64,000 nucleotides of DNA, taken from assembly GCA_922989275.2 (NCBI GenBank), contig OV277869.1, positions 45,492,189-45,556,188 on the forward strand, written 5' to 3'. Below, one piece after another: positions 29,885 to 39,550 of this stretch. The notes under the pieces are model-generated. The model was not told the origin of the DNA and did no database searches. It saw nothing but the letters and a program-made list of their open reading frames with translations. The stretch's first letter is position 1, and each line of letters starts with the position of its first letter. This stretch comes from Gari tellinella. Its lineage: Eukaryota > Mollusca > Bivalvia > Cardiida > Psammobiidae. The translations under genes and the position numbers were made by a program.

Positions 29885-30530
29885 CTCCAGTATTCAACAA
29901 CATCAATCATTCAATCGGGTACAAGAGACATCCAAAGGCACTTCTCTGGAGGGAAAGGTTCTAGCCTCATTGCAATCATAGCCTGATTGGATCACATAAA
30001 CAATGACTCATTGATGGTATTAGAAAAAAGGTTGAAACTTAAAGAAAAAAGCTTAACCCTTCACCATCCTTAAATAGGTACTTTTAAGTGCATTTACTTA
30101 TTTGTCATTTTATGTGTCACGGTGCTGTAAAACCCGACCCAACTCAATCAATTGTCATAGAGATGCCTTGTCGTGCTTTGTAACCATGCATGCCCAGTAA
30201 ACATTCATAGAAGTTTTAATGCTTGAAGCAGGCTGAAAGTAAAGCAGAAAGCTCCTTTCAGGCTGCTTTATTAGCAACCACCTGTCTTAAAACATGGGAG
30301 AAATGATTTCTACTTTACTTTTATCCAGTGCCTTAAAAGTTAACTACCGTGGATACAGACCATGTATTTGAGTGGTGATTGTAACATTCAATTAGCAAAG
30401 CAATGGGGTCAAATGCCAATTGCATATAAGTGCCAATTATGATGAAATCAGCCTGATACTGTTGTAAAATATGTGTACAGTAGCCACTCAAAACAATGTG
30501 TACATTCTATTTTAAAGGTAAAAATAAATA
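29885..30530. other. No gene; hairpin fragment at 30218-30280
   Basis: GAAGCAGGCTGAAAGTAAAG followed by a very short right arm. The rest is unassigned. Confidence 0.4.
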
Positions 30531-30594
30531 TGCAAGACAAAAGTAATGCAGAAAGCTCCTATAGGAGCTTTCTGTATCACTTTTGCCCTGCATT
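30531..30594. repeat. ATGCAGG hairpin
   Basis: TGCAAGACAAAAGTAATGCA against ATCACTTTTGCCCTGCATT, apex AGCTCCTATAGGAGCT. Confidence 0.75.
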
Positions 30595-30723
30595 TTATAC
30601 ATATATCTGTGATTACAGATTATAGCTATGTTAAACTTCCATACATAATGGCTTGTTCATGTAGTCTTAAATTTTAAACGCTTGACAATTCAATGGCCTA
30701 GTAAATTCAAACAGGATTTAATT

Positions 30724-30822
30724 AGACGTCCACTGAAGACAATACCACTTGATACAGTCAGGAATATGTACCATAAGAAATATTTTCCATATCCTAGCAG
30801 ATGATATCTTAAAGCAGGCGGC
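30724..30822 (-). mobile_element. TTAA-1 half, broken in the hairpin
   Basis: CACTGAAGACAATACCACTT, ATGTACCATAAGAAATATTT and CTTAAAGCAGGCGG, then the match stops. Confidence 0.6.
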
Positions 30823-30929
30823 ATTTCAGACCTTGAAATGATATTTTTACCATCCCCTATTAGATAGTATTTGGCACAAGTCCCACGTTCTTGGTACAAG
30901 TAAGAAATTGGTATTTATACGATTCCCAC

Positions 30930-31020
30930 CTGCTTCTGTTTGAAATCTTGACTTTTTGGCCTGTTGTTTCAACAAGCTCTCACTCAAATCAAGCACTTTT
31001 CTAGTAACACAAGTTGTTTT
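30930..31020 (-). CDS. Candidate minus-strand exon, unidentified
   Basis: Acceptor CAACACTCTCTTTCGTAG has a good pyrimidine tract. Donor GCAG|GTGGGA. 91 bp, phase 0 in, phase 1 out, 30 residues including RKVLDLSESLLKQQAKKSRF, helix-like and rich in K/L/Q. Beyond the donor the frame happens to continue to a TAA. No homology recognised and no neighbour exon with matching phase found. Confidence 0.35.
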
Positions 31021-31320
31021 CTACGAAAGAGAGTGTTGAGGTCGTTGAACAAGTGAATTAATGAATAGGTATTAGTGTGTCTACGGCAATGCAGTTAAGC
31101 AGAGTTTCACTTAATTGGACTTGCCCTGAAGCGTTGTTAAATTATATGTCAGGGACTATAAAAGAGAATCACAAATCCACAACAGAAAATGGTCGAATGT
31201 CTCTTCTCAGCTTGCACTCTTGTTGAATGTTGTTTAACAATTCAAATACATCCATTGGTTTTCTGATCAAAAGGCTGCAGAAACATCCAGATCTGAATCT
31301 ACAAAGTCTGCAAAGTATGT
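31021..31320. other. No gene seen
   Basis: Unique AT-rich sequence upstream (minus sense) of the candidate exon at 30930. Confidence 0.35.
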
Positions 31321-31770
31321 TTAACCCATTAAATATGTCATTTTATGCCTTTAACCTTTTACCCCATAGCCTCTTTCTAGTTTTGAAAATAGGTGACTCC
31401 TTAAAGCAGATTGAAAGTAAAGCAGAATGCAGAATCAGCCTGTTTTAGGCTGCCATCTGTAGGAATATAGAAAATATTCCTTGATACATATTCATGACCG
31501 TATAAATTGGAACTATTTTCTTCATTGTAGGAATAAATAAAATGTGCTAAAAAGCGCTTCTATGGCGGAAAGGGTTAATTTATTGCTCTCCTGAAGAAAA
31601 TACTTTCAATTTATACTGTTACAAATAAGAATCATAAAAATATGTTCTATATTCTAGCATATATATTATAGCTTAAGGCAGGCTGAAAGTAAAGCAGAAT
31701 GGGCCTTAAGCATATTCTGCTTTACTTTCAACCTGCTTTAAGTGGTCACCTATATTCAATTCTACTTTAT
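31321..31770 (-). mobile_element. TTAA-1 MITE hosting a TTAA-1 copy
   Basis: Starts TTAA-CCCATTAAATATGTC ... TATGCC, is split at the TTAA of its GCCTTTAATTTATT segment, and resumes at ATTTATTGCTCTCCTGAAGA through a full hairpin (apex GGGCCTTAAGC). Right end lost near TATATTCAATTCTAC. Confidence 0.75.
31351..31578 (+). mobile_element. TTAA-1 MITE nested in TTAA-1
   Basis: TTAA-CCTTTTACCCCATAGCC to TATGGCGGAAAGGG-TTAA. Hairpin right arm truncated (AGCAGAATGCAGAATCAGCCTG). Confidence 0.85.
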
Positions 31771-32190
31771 TCAATACTGCCTTACTTTAGTCTGCTTTAA
31801 GCTACTATCTGCTAGAATATATAATATATCTTTTATGATACAGTCATATATTCATGACTGTATAGAATGGAACTATTATCTTCCGTGGAGGAATACCGTA
31901 AGATAAAGGTGTTTAACCCATTACCAGATAGCCTGTTTCTATTTAAAAAATAGGTGACTACTTAAAGCAGGTTGAAAGTAAAGCAGAATGCACCATATGG
32001 CGCATTCTGCTTTACTTTCAGCCTTCTTTAAGCTTTTACCTGCTAGAATAAGGAAAGTATTAAATATGACACATATTCATTATGGTATAATTTGGAACTA
32101 TTTTCTTCAGCGGATGAATAAAATGCATGTGCTAAAAGTCGCTTCTATAAGGGAAAGGGTTAAAGGCACATTTATGGGATACAGGGTTAA
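31771..32190 (+). mobile_element. TTAA-1 partial host of another TTAA-1
   Basis: Right half of the family from about TTACTTTAGTCTGC through TCTTCCGTGGAGGAATACC, interrupted at 31913-32163, ending GGCACATTTATGGG ... ACAGGG-TTAA. Confidence 0.65.
31913..32163 (+). mobile_element. TTAA-1 MITE nested in TTAA-1
   Basis: TTAA-CCCATTACCAGATAGCC to TATAAGGGAAAGGG-TTAA. Apex GCACCATATGGCGC. Its right half matches the copy at 43696 (ATGACACATATTCATTA). Confidence 0.85.
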
Positions 32191-32469
32191 AGAAATACTT
32201 TTAATGCAATATGTGAATGATGTGATGCTATATTTAAAGACATCATCATTTCATGACCCATTTGCAAAATGCCTGTCAAGTTGTCATCAGTTTGCTTAGA
32301 ATAGAAACTTTTGTCTCTACCAGTTAATTTGGTCCATCAAGTTAAGTAAGGTATCTACAATTCATTTCAAGCATGCAATAAAATTGATTGGTTCAGCTCT
32401 GGGAGTACTTAAGCATTTAATTCGCTTGCATTTTCAGTGTGACCATCACCACGTGGTCTGTGACAAAAT
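32191..32469. other. No gene seen
   Basis: Unassigned. Confidence 0.4.
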
Positions 32470-32770
32470 TGTTGGGTATTACTGGCAGCGAAATTGTCAA
32501 CAAAAAGCCTCGACTTTGACTGACTTTTTGTTGACAATTTGGCTGCCAGTTAACCCTTAGCCTGCAAAATAAATTGTCGTCTGCTATATTTCTCGTCTGC
32601 TTCAAGTTTCAAAGTGCTTCAAAGTTGCTCAAAATTGCTGAAAATGTTGTCCGATTGTCAAACAGCTTGGATCCGAGTTACTCGGCGTCTCATCCGGATC
32701 CAAGCTGTTTGCATATGGAGCTATAGTCGTGAGTGGCAGGCTAAGGGTTAATGGTACCCCAAGGTGGCTG
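32470..32770. mobile_element. Unknown palindromic element split by TTAA-2
   Basis: Stem at 32481-32550: ACTGGCAGCGAAATTGTCAA mirrored by TTGACAATTTGGCTGCCAGT. Outer sequence TTGGGTATT at the left is matched by GGTACCCCAA beyond the TTAA-2 insert (32550-32751), so the insert sits in the right arm. Confidence 0.6.
32550..32751 (-). mobile_element. TTAA-2 MITE with shortened hairpin
   Basis: TTAA-CCCTTAGCCTGC to GGCAGGCTAAGGG-TTAA. The left arm lost 12 bases (CTTGGATCCGAGTTACTCGG). Confidence 0.88.
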
Positions 32771-32826
32771 AATACAAAATAAAAATAATACTTAAGGAGA
32801 ATTTTGCTATACTTTTGGTCAGTGCT

Positions 32827-33045
32827 TTACCCCATTCCCCAATAAAATACTCCTTTTTACGCCTTCTAATTATTCCCCCACTGAAGAAAATAGGCCCTTT
32901 AAAACAATCATGAATAGTTTCAATGAGAAATATTTTCTATATCCTATCAGAAAGTAGCTTAAAGCAGGCTGAAAGTAAAGAAGAATATGCCTTAAGGTGC
33001 ATTCTGCTTTAATTTCTTTCAACCTGCTTAAGCACCTCTCTGAAA
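32827..33045 (-). mobile_element. TTAA-1 MITE, ends decayed
   Basis: TACCCCATTCCCCAATAAAA ... TTTTTACGCC, then AAGCAGGCTGAAAGTAAAG with right arm TTTCTTTCAACCTGC. Confidence 0.7.
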
Positions 33046-33286
33046 CACTGACAAAAAGTCATGAAGAAAAAGGGGGTTTAAAGTGTGACATAACACATAC
33101 ATAAACATTGGCATCTGTGAGTCTTGTTCTAAAAGACTAACTCGGATCATTGTTTAATATGAAATAAATACAGCAAGTAAACACTGAAGGGTGTGGAGTA
33201 GGGCGTGTTATTTCTAGTTTTTTGCAGCCCTTTGAACAATTAAATCTTTTAACGCTGAAAAACTTGTATTGAAGTTGAAGACCTTT

Positions 33287-33404
33287 GCAAACAGTTTGGA
33301 TCCAGATCAGGCCCCACGTTAAGTGGGGCCTGATCTGGATCCAAACTGTTTGCAAGATCAGGCCCCACGTTAAGTGGGGCCTGATCTGGATCCATACTGT
33401 TTGT
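33287..33404. repeat. Hairpin core with duplicated arm
   Basis: Palindrome CAAACAGTTTGGATCCAGAT with apex GGCCCCACGTTAAGTGGGGCC at 33287-33354, followed at once by a second apex plus right arm (33355-33404). Confidence 0.75.
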
Positions 33405-33773
33405 CACCCTGATTATGTTTATGTAAATTTAAAGACTTATTCAAGCTCATAATACATGTAGTAAATTTGAGCTCATAATAGTAATTTTGAGCAGATGACG
33501 GGTACTCGGTGTTGAAAGGGTTATTGGTATGAATTGCTTGGGAATAATTATAAACCTATTATATAGCAATGATATGCAGTTATTATAATTCAACAATCGT
33601 AGAAAAGGCATTAAATACTCATTGTTTAGGTTCCACCTAATAAGCAAAATTCATTAAAAAAATCTTTGGTCAGGTCTGGAATTCAAAAATTGAATGTTTA
33701 TTTACCCATCTATGCCTTGATATTGCAATGAATTCTCCCTGTGTCCTAGTTGGAAGATTTCATTTAACCCATT
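33405..33773. other. No gene seen
   Basis: Contains GTGTTGAAAGGGTTA at about 33512, probably the right end of the element whose core is 33287. Otherwise AT-rich. Confidence 0.4.
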
Positions 33774-34002
33774 ACCCCATAGCCTGTTTCTAGTTTTGAA
33801 AATAAGTAACCACTTAAAGCAGGTTGAAAGTAAAGCAGAATGTGCCTGAAGGCACATTCTGCTTTACTTTCAGCCTGCTTTAGGCTATAATCTGTTAGAA
33901 TACAGAAAATATTTCTGATAATACTTATTCATAACTGTAGAAAGTGGAAGTATTTTCTTTAGTGGAGGAATAAATTGAAGGCGTTAAAGAGTAATGGGAA
34001 CA
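33774..34002 (+). mobile_element. TTAA-1 MITE
   Basis: TTAA-CCCATTACCCCATAGCC. Apex TGTGCCTGAAGGCACA. The right end is shortened (GCGTTAAAGAGTAATGGG) and lacks TTAA. Confidence 0.8.
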
Positions 34003-34066
34003 ATATTAACAATGGTGGTATATGCACTGCAGTGGTTTGTCTATGCAACTGAACATTTTATATGAA

Positions 34067-34136
34067 ATAGCAACAACGGAGATCCTGATGAGATACTGCA
34101 TAATGCGGTGTCTCATCAGGATCTCCACTGTTTGCC
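34067..34136. repeat. TTAA-4-type hairpin
   Basis: CGGAGATCCTGATGAGATAC mirrored by GTCTCATCAGGATCTCC, apex TGCATAATGCG. Confidence 0.7.
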
Positions 34137-34229
34137 AATGTCGTCATTATTAGACTCTCTAGGCTTAAATTGGTTAAATCATTGTGGAATGGTACATTGC
34201 TCTCCACCATAGCCCATTTTAATGTGCGA

Positions 34230-34322
34230 GTACAAGACCTAAAGGATGTTGACAGTAAAGCAGAAAGCACCAGAATTCTCTCTAAGAGTGTTTCTTTCAG
34301 CTTGCTTTAGGCAGTCACCTGT
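34230..34322. repeat. Decayed hairpin core
   Basis: GGATGTTGACAGTAAAGCAG with partner TTTCTTTCAGCTTGCTTT. Apex scrambled. Confidence 0.45.
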
Positions 34323-34441
34323 CTGAAATGATGAAAACAAGCTTATACTTGTAATTAAGAAAACTGTTTTAAAAGCCTTCTTCTTAAACTTGAGAGTATA
34401 TAAATTATAATCCCAGATATTATACAGTTTGGATACCAGTA

Positions 34442-34784
34442 TACAGTGCTACCTCCCTACAACGGCCCTCCCAACAACGACTCCCTCCTTTCAACGACCC
34501 TTGTCGCAGTTCCCGAAACAGGACAAGAATGACCAACCTATATACGACAGCAATGTCGTCTGCTGTTTTTCTCAAAGTTACATAATGGACATTTTAACAG
34601 AACACTTAATGAACGAGTGACAAACAGCTTGAATCCAGACCAGGCGCCGCTTTACACAGCGTCTGATCTGGATTCAAGCTGTTTGCAAAGGTAAGCCGGT
34701 TTCCCTCCCTATAACGACGCCCTCTGAATAACGCACAAAATTGCTGACTCCCATTGGGTGTCGTTGTAGAGAGGGAGCGCTGTA
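34442..34784. mobile_element. TA-3 MITE (CAGTGCTACCTCC ends)
   Basis: TACAGTGCTACCTCCCTACA to TGTAGAGAGGGAGCGCTGTA, TA at both ends. Its hairpin core (34621-34687, CAAACAGCTTGAATCCAGAC) is the TTAA-2/TTAA-4 type, though the termini are Tc1/pogo-like. Confidence 0.8.
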
Positions 34785-35369
34785 TTATTAAATCTGCATC
34801 CATACTGTTGAAAATTCTATGCAGTTAACATTTGTTATCCATTTGTTTATCTGACCTCCATGTACTGTTTTATTCAACTCGGCCTTATCAGATTTGATTT
34901 AATTGCCTATTTTCAAGCTGCTCTGTTTGTGTTTTGGTAGCTCTTGTTCCCACCTTCTACAGGTACGATATTGCCTTATGCTTTGAATGCCCAATGCATC
35001 TTAACCCATCGTCTATTTGTTATTCCGTGTGCTGCAATCTTCAAAATTAACTTTAAAATACATGTGTAATGCATAAATACATCCTTTGGAATCCCAGATC
35101 AGGCCTCATATGTTTTATGACCTGATCTTGATCTCGACTGGTTTTAAGATATCTTAAATATTCATTCTTGCTGCACTCAAAAGGTTTGAGAATATTACTA
35201 GAACCAGTCTGTTTATCTAGCAGCTGGCATGTGGTAAATATTTGGCTTCTTGTCTCTCTGGATTGATAACCGATTTGGAGGCAAAGGTTACCATTATTTT
35301 AACCTTTCTGCATGCCGTTTGTGATTTTTGCTGAGCATCTGCGCAAACAAGGAAGACAGATCAGATGGC
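34785..35369. other. No gene; hairpin remnant at 35087-35140
   Basis: CCCAGATCAGGCCTCATATG with partner TGACCTGATCTTGATC. The rest is unassigned. Confidence 0.4.
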
Positions 35370-35506
35370 TTAAAGAAAGTGTTTGCTAATCATATAGTTT
35401 TCCTAGTCTATGGTTTCAATCAAATGAAAAAAAAATATCATTCACAAAAAAAATTCCCTAGCTCTAACTGAACCATGGAATGGGAAGAACTGGGGTGAGT
35501 GAACAA

Positions 35507-35757
35507 TTAACCCATTACCCCATAGCCTGTTTCTCATTTTAAAGATATGTGACCACTTAAAGCAGATTGAAAGTAAAGCAGAATGCACCTTAAGGTGTAT
35601 TCTGCTTTATTTTCAGCCTGCTTTAAGCTACTATCTGCTAGAATAAAGTAATATTTCTTGTAATACATATTCACGACTGTAAAAGTTGGAACTATTTTCT
35701 TCAGTGGAGGAATAAATTAAAGGCGAAAAAAGTATTATTTATTGGGTTATGGGTTAA
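35507..35757 (+). mobile_element. TTAA-1 MITE in triplication unit 1
   Basis: TTAA-CCCATTACCCCATAGCC to GGGTTATGGG-TTAA. Apex GCACCTTAAGGTG. Confidence 0.88.
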
Positions 35758-35879
35758 AGAAAGTGTTTGCTGATCATATAGTTTTCCTAGTCTATGGTTT
35801 CAATCAAATGAAAAAAATATCACTCCCGAAAAAAATCCCTAGCTCTAACTGAACCATGGAATGGGAAGAACTGATGTGA

Positions 35880-36135
35880 GTAAACCCATTACCCCATAGC
35901 CTGTTTCTAGTTTTGAAGATATGTGACCACTTAAAGCAGGTTGAAAATGAAGCAGAGTGCACCTTAAGGTGCATTCTGCTTTGTTTTCAGCCTGCTTTAA
36001 GCTACCATCTGCTAGAATAAAGTAAATATTTCTTGTAATACATATTCATGACTGTATAAGTTGGAACTATTTTCTTCAGTGTAGGAATAAATTAAAGGCG
36101 AATAAAAGGATTATTTATTGGGTTATATGGGTTAA
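35880..36135 (+). mobile_element. TTAA-1 MITE in triplication unit 2
   Basis: Left TTAA changed to GTAA. Otherwise parallel to unit 1, apex GCACCTTAAGGTGC, right end GGTTATATGGG-TTAA. Confidence 0.85.
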
Positions 36136-36311
36136 AGAAAGTGTTTTCTAATCATAGTTCCCTAGTCTATTGTTTCAATCAAATGAAAAAAGATCACTCA
36201 CAAAAAAAACCCAACCTTGCTCTAACTGAACCATGGAATGGGAAGAACTGGGGTGAGTAAACAATTTACAGTAAAGACATGTTTTTTCATCCAATCAAAA
36301 GAAGGCTTGGT

Positions 36312-36395
36312 TTTGTGGTAAAAGACAGGTGGCATGTTTCAGACTTCTTTCCTTAAGAAGCTGCTTTTCTTTCATTCTGCTTTAAGCAGCCTTAA
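36312..36395. repeat. Decayed TA-1/TTAA-1-type hairpin
   Basis: GTAAAAGACAGGTGGCATG with GCTTTTCTTTCATTCTGCTTTAAG. Left arm mostly gone. Confidence 0.4.
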
Positions 36396-36723
36396 TACAA
36401 GTGGCCTTGATATAATTGTATAGGGTTAAAACTGTATATGCACAGACTGGCGCAGACTGAAGTATCCTTCATGGTAGATGATGATGATCTCTGATTTCCA
36501 TCATATTTATACCTTACCCTTATAGTGCTATTATCAACTACACTCATTTTCAAATAGTTCAGATTCAGATCATGAGCTGAGTTACTTAACATGTGATCAT
36601 GGTCAATGTTGTTTGGTGCATGTTTTAGAATTTTTTACATAAAAAAAGGATTAAAACATGACTTGGTATATTTTATGCATACTAGGTCATACTGTAAGCA
36701 GAAGATGGTATGGCGTGAGAAGG

Positions 36724-36940
36724 ACTAACTCTTTGCATGCTAGGGGTGGAAACATGTGCCACAGTGATAACCTTTGCATATATACAGTTTGGATCCAGAT
36801 GAGATGTCGCGTAACGCGGCATCTCATCAGGATCCAAACGGTTAGTCACTCTGATACTGTTTTGAAAAGAAATTTTGAAAATTGTATTTTCAGAACAGTA
36901 GCAGATGACAATTTATATTACCCAGCATGCAAAGAGTTAA
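36724..36940 (+). mobile_element. TTAA-4 MITE
   Basis: CTAA-CTCTTTGCATGCTAGG to CCAGCATGCAAAGAG-TTAA. Hairpin CAGTTTGGATCCAGATGAGA, apex TCGCGTAACGCGG. A reference copy for the family. Confidence 0.88.
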
Positions 36941-36977
36941 CACAGTTGGATGGTGCTGGGTGAGGGGAGCAACTGTT

Positions 36978-37240
36978 TTAATGAGCGAGTGAGAGCCTGG
37001 GCAATATGTTTTCTGTAACCCCCCTGAAATGTTTAGTAAATATCATTTGCTTCAAAATTGTTGTCTGCTGTAAATCCTAAAACAAACCTGCTTCTTTGAA
37101 TTTTGTCCAGAAATACAATCCTTCTGATAAGCAGATTGGATCCTGATCAGATGCTGAGTTACCTTGTATCTGGTCAGATCCAAACTGTGAATGCCAGGTA
37201 TCCATCACTGCTAGTGACTTTAAAGAGTTAATGAGTGAAT
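36978..37240 (-). mobile_element. Diverged TTAA-4 copy between direct repeats
   Basis: AATTGTTGTCTGCTGTAAAT, a hairpin GATTGGATCCTGATCAGATG and CTTTAAAGAG-TTAA. TTAATGAGCGAGTGAGAGC at 36978 and TTAATGAGTGAATGAGAGC at 37227 flank it. Confidence 0.6.
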
Positions 37241-37377
37241 GAGAGCTAGTATAAGTGAGATATGTTTCTCCTGCAATTATTGATATGTTTTCTTGGAGCA
37301 TTTATGAGGTTTGTATCACAGTATGCTTCAGATAACCCCTTTCCTCCATAGCAAAGAGTCCAAATCACCAAATGTAT

Positions 37378-37650
37378 TTAACCCTTTACACCATTGCCTG
37401 TGACCTGAAACAGGCCAAAGTAAAGCAGAATGCTCCTAAACCAATTACCCATAGCCTGTTTCTTCATTTTGAAGACAAGTGATATGAAGAAAGCTTAAGT
37501 AGCATTCTGCTTTATTTTCTGCTTTCTGTAAGCTATCATCAGCTAGGATATAAAACTATTTCTTATGATACATATTCATGACTGTAATAAAGTGGAACTA
37601 TTTTCTTCAGTGGAAGAATAATAAAGGCATATGTATGGAGCAGGTAGAGG
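37378..37650 (+). mobile_element. TTAA-1 remnants, two overlapping pieces
   Basis: TTAA-CCCTTTACACCATTGCC with a broken core, then CCAATTACCCATAGCCTG ... TTTTCTTCAGTGGAAGAATA. The palindrome has collapsed to GTAGCATTCTGC. Confidence 0.6.
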
Positions 37651-37653
37651 CAC

Positions 37654-37700
37654 TCACTTTAGGAGCTTTCTTCATTTATCCTGTCCTGCATTAAGCTGCA
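37654..37700. repeat. ATGCAGG hairpin, right half only
   Basis: GGAGCTTTCTTCATTTATCC then TGTCCTGCATTAAGCTG. Confidence 0.5.
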
Positions 37701-37867
37701 ATCTTCCTTAAAGAGCAAACTTGAGACATATTTCAGGTGTATTCAAGGGAGGTAAATCAGTTAACAAGTTACAAATTGTTGGCATGGTTTAGAAATAGGA
37801 CGTATCAGAGGCCACATTTTTTAATGATCTTGTTATAATATCAGTTACAAGAACTGTAACCAAATAC

Positions 37868-38261
37868 CAGGCATAATCCAGATCCATCTGATCTTGCCTA
37901 TAGATGAGTCATAATTTGCTTGTTTGCTTGGTTTTGTTCGGGACGATAAGGAAGAGCGAGAAAGCATTATAATTGAAAAAACAGCACAGGGCTCCAGATA
38001 AGAGGGAGTAAACTGAACGAATCCAACATTTTCACTCATTTCAGCACAAAATCCTATGGTGTTATTACTCATTAGAATCGTCTCTTTGAGACGATTCTAA
38101 TGAGTAGTGACACCATAGGTTTTGATTCAGAAATAAAGATTTTAGTTTTTGAAAAAAAATCCTTATCTGGAGCCCTGACAGCATCATTCCCATTCTTATG
38201 TCTGTGAAGTTCATTTGGCTCTATTGATGACTGAGGTCCGATAGGAATTGGAAAACAGAAT
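37868..38261 (-). CDS. Coding-like minus frame interrupted by SIX-1, unidentified
   Basis: The minus strand begins after a TATGTGTGTAG acceptor-like site and reads ~26 residues (CFPIPIGPQSSIEPNELHRH region) to a SIX-1 MITE (37987-38177). Beyond it the same frame continues ~40 residues (MLSRSSLSSRTKPSKQANYD region) to a CCTG|GTATTT donor-like site. Skipping the MITE plus one 6-bp duplication keeps the frame. Composition is protein-like, but no family is recognised and the acceptor is weak. Confidence 0.3.
37987..38177. mobile_element. SIX-1 MITE with exact 6-bp duplication
   Basis: CAGGGCTCCAGATAAGAGGG to CCTTATCTGGAGCCCTG, hairpin apex CGTCTCTTTGAGACG. Flanked by ACAGCA on both sides (37981-37986, 38178-38183). 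Confidence 0.92.
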
Positions 38262-38285
38262 CTACACACATATTTAACCCATTTT

Positions 38286-38311
38286 GTGTGTGTGTGGGGG
38301 GGGGGGGGGGG
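38286..38311. repeat. (TG)n followed by G16 tract
   Basis: TGTGTGTGTG and then an uninterrupted run of G from 38296 to 38311. Confidence 0.9.
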
Positions 38312-38439
38312 TGTAGGGTGGAGGTGGGAGGGGGGTGCTTCTTGCTACAGCTGAACATCACTTAGAGCTATTTGGTTTTGAAAATAATGTAGCCAGGTTA
38401 AATGCAGCTGTAGATCTACATTTTGAAACTATTACTGTA

Positions 38440-39260
38440 TAAATATGCCTTCTTTACGCCTTTTATTAGCTCACCTGAGCCGAAGGCTCAAGGTGAGCTG
38501 TTGTGATCGCCCGCCGTCCGTCTGTCCGTCTGTTCAAATTTACTTCAAGCGACATCTCCTCTGAAACCGCGAGTTTGAGGGAAAAACTAAATTGCTGACG
38601 GGTCACAGTTTTACGTTATATAGTGAAATTTTCAAACGTCTTCTCCTCTGAAACTAATATGGCTAGAGCTTTGATATCTGGCATGGTGACACTTTTAGAT
38701 GTCCTATACCAATAAGGTTCAAATAGTTCTGGTCGATTGCATATCATCTACAGGTCCTATATCAAGTTTGTACAAATGATGCCCCTGGGGTCAAAATTAG
38801 CAAATTATGCCCCTGGGGTCAAAATTAGCCCCACCCCGGGGGTCACAGTTTTCAAACGTCTTCTTTTCTGAAGCTAATATAGCCAGAGCTTTGATATTCG
38901 GCATGGTGTTACTTCTAGATGTCCTTTATCTATTTTGTTCAAATGGTTCCAGTCTGTTGCATATGTAGGTCACAGGAGCTAAAAATAGATTTTTTCAATG
39001 GAAACTTAAAAAAAATCTTCTTGTCTAGAACCCTAGTACCCTGATCTTAGATATTTGGAACATAGCATCATCTACAGGTCCTCTATCAAGATTGTTCAAA
39101 TTATGCCCCTCTGGTAAAAAATGACCCCGTCCTGGACATAAATCATTATCTCCATTTTGATGTACAGCTATTCTCAGGTGAGCGACATATGCCCCATGGG
39201 GCTCTTGTTTATTTCACCACTGAAGAAAATAGTTTCAATTTAAACTGTCTGTATTTGTCA
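38440..39260 (-). mobile_element. TTAA-1 remnant split by AGCTCACCTG repeat
   Basis: TGCCTTCTTTACGCCTTTTATT before the insert, TTCACCACTGAAGAAAATAG after it (family order ...GCCTTTAATTTATTCCTCCACTG...). No hairpin remains. Confidence 0.6.
38468..39210 (+). repeat. AGCTCACCTG repeat, complete copy
   Basis: AGCTCACCTGAGCCGAAGGC to CTCAGGTGAGCGACATATGC ... GGGGCTCTTGT. It interrupts a TTAA-1 element, with TTATT on both sides suggesting a 5-bp target duplication, which would fix the ends of this repeat. Internal blocks (AATTATGCCCCTGGGGTC) are partly duplicated. Confidence 0.8.
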
Positions 39261-39289
39261 ACATGTCATATAATTCATATGGAATAGCA

Positions 39290-39355
39290 AACACTGCATA
39301 CCCTGATGGGTCACAACAAATTGTGGCATCTCATCAGGGTTTACACTGGTTGCTC
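39290..39355. repeat. Hairpin remnant (GCAAACACTGCATACCCTGA)
   Basis: Arm GATGGGTCACAACAAATTGTG with partner GGCATCTCATCAGGGTTTACAC. Imperfect. Confidence 0.5.
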
Positions 39356-39550
39356 ATGTCTACTTTTGTTGACCCTGACTTTCGAAGCAGATTCATATAT
39401 AACATGTAGGGATTAACCTTTTGTGTGTTCCTGCATAATTTCCTATCATATTGTAAGGATGTTAGCCATTGATTTTTGTCCTTTCATTTATAATAATAAC
39501 ACAGGATATGGATCAATTTGAGTTGATAGAAACCAGTCGATAATAAAGAG

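Larger units (their letters stand above)
35370..36268 (+). repeat. Tandem triplication with embedded TTAA-1 copies
   Basis: Units begin TTAAAGAAAGTGTTTG at 35370, 35754 and 36132 (period about 380 bp). Each has ~137 bp of non-MITE DNA (TTTCCTAGTCTATGG ... CATGGAATGGGAAGAACTG). Units 1 and 2 continue into a TTAA-1 MITE. Unit 3 stops at GAGTAAACAA without one. Junctions coincide with TTAA sites. Confidence 0.85.

Noticed and set aside
29768..29986. Frames translating KAESSYRSFLL- or KTESSFRSFLF-like words, recurrent across the window
   Set aside because: All are translations of the TA-1/TTAA-1 palindromes (e.g. also 1223, 27330, 59567, 61438).
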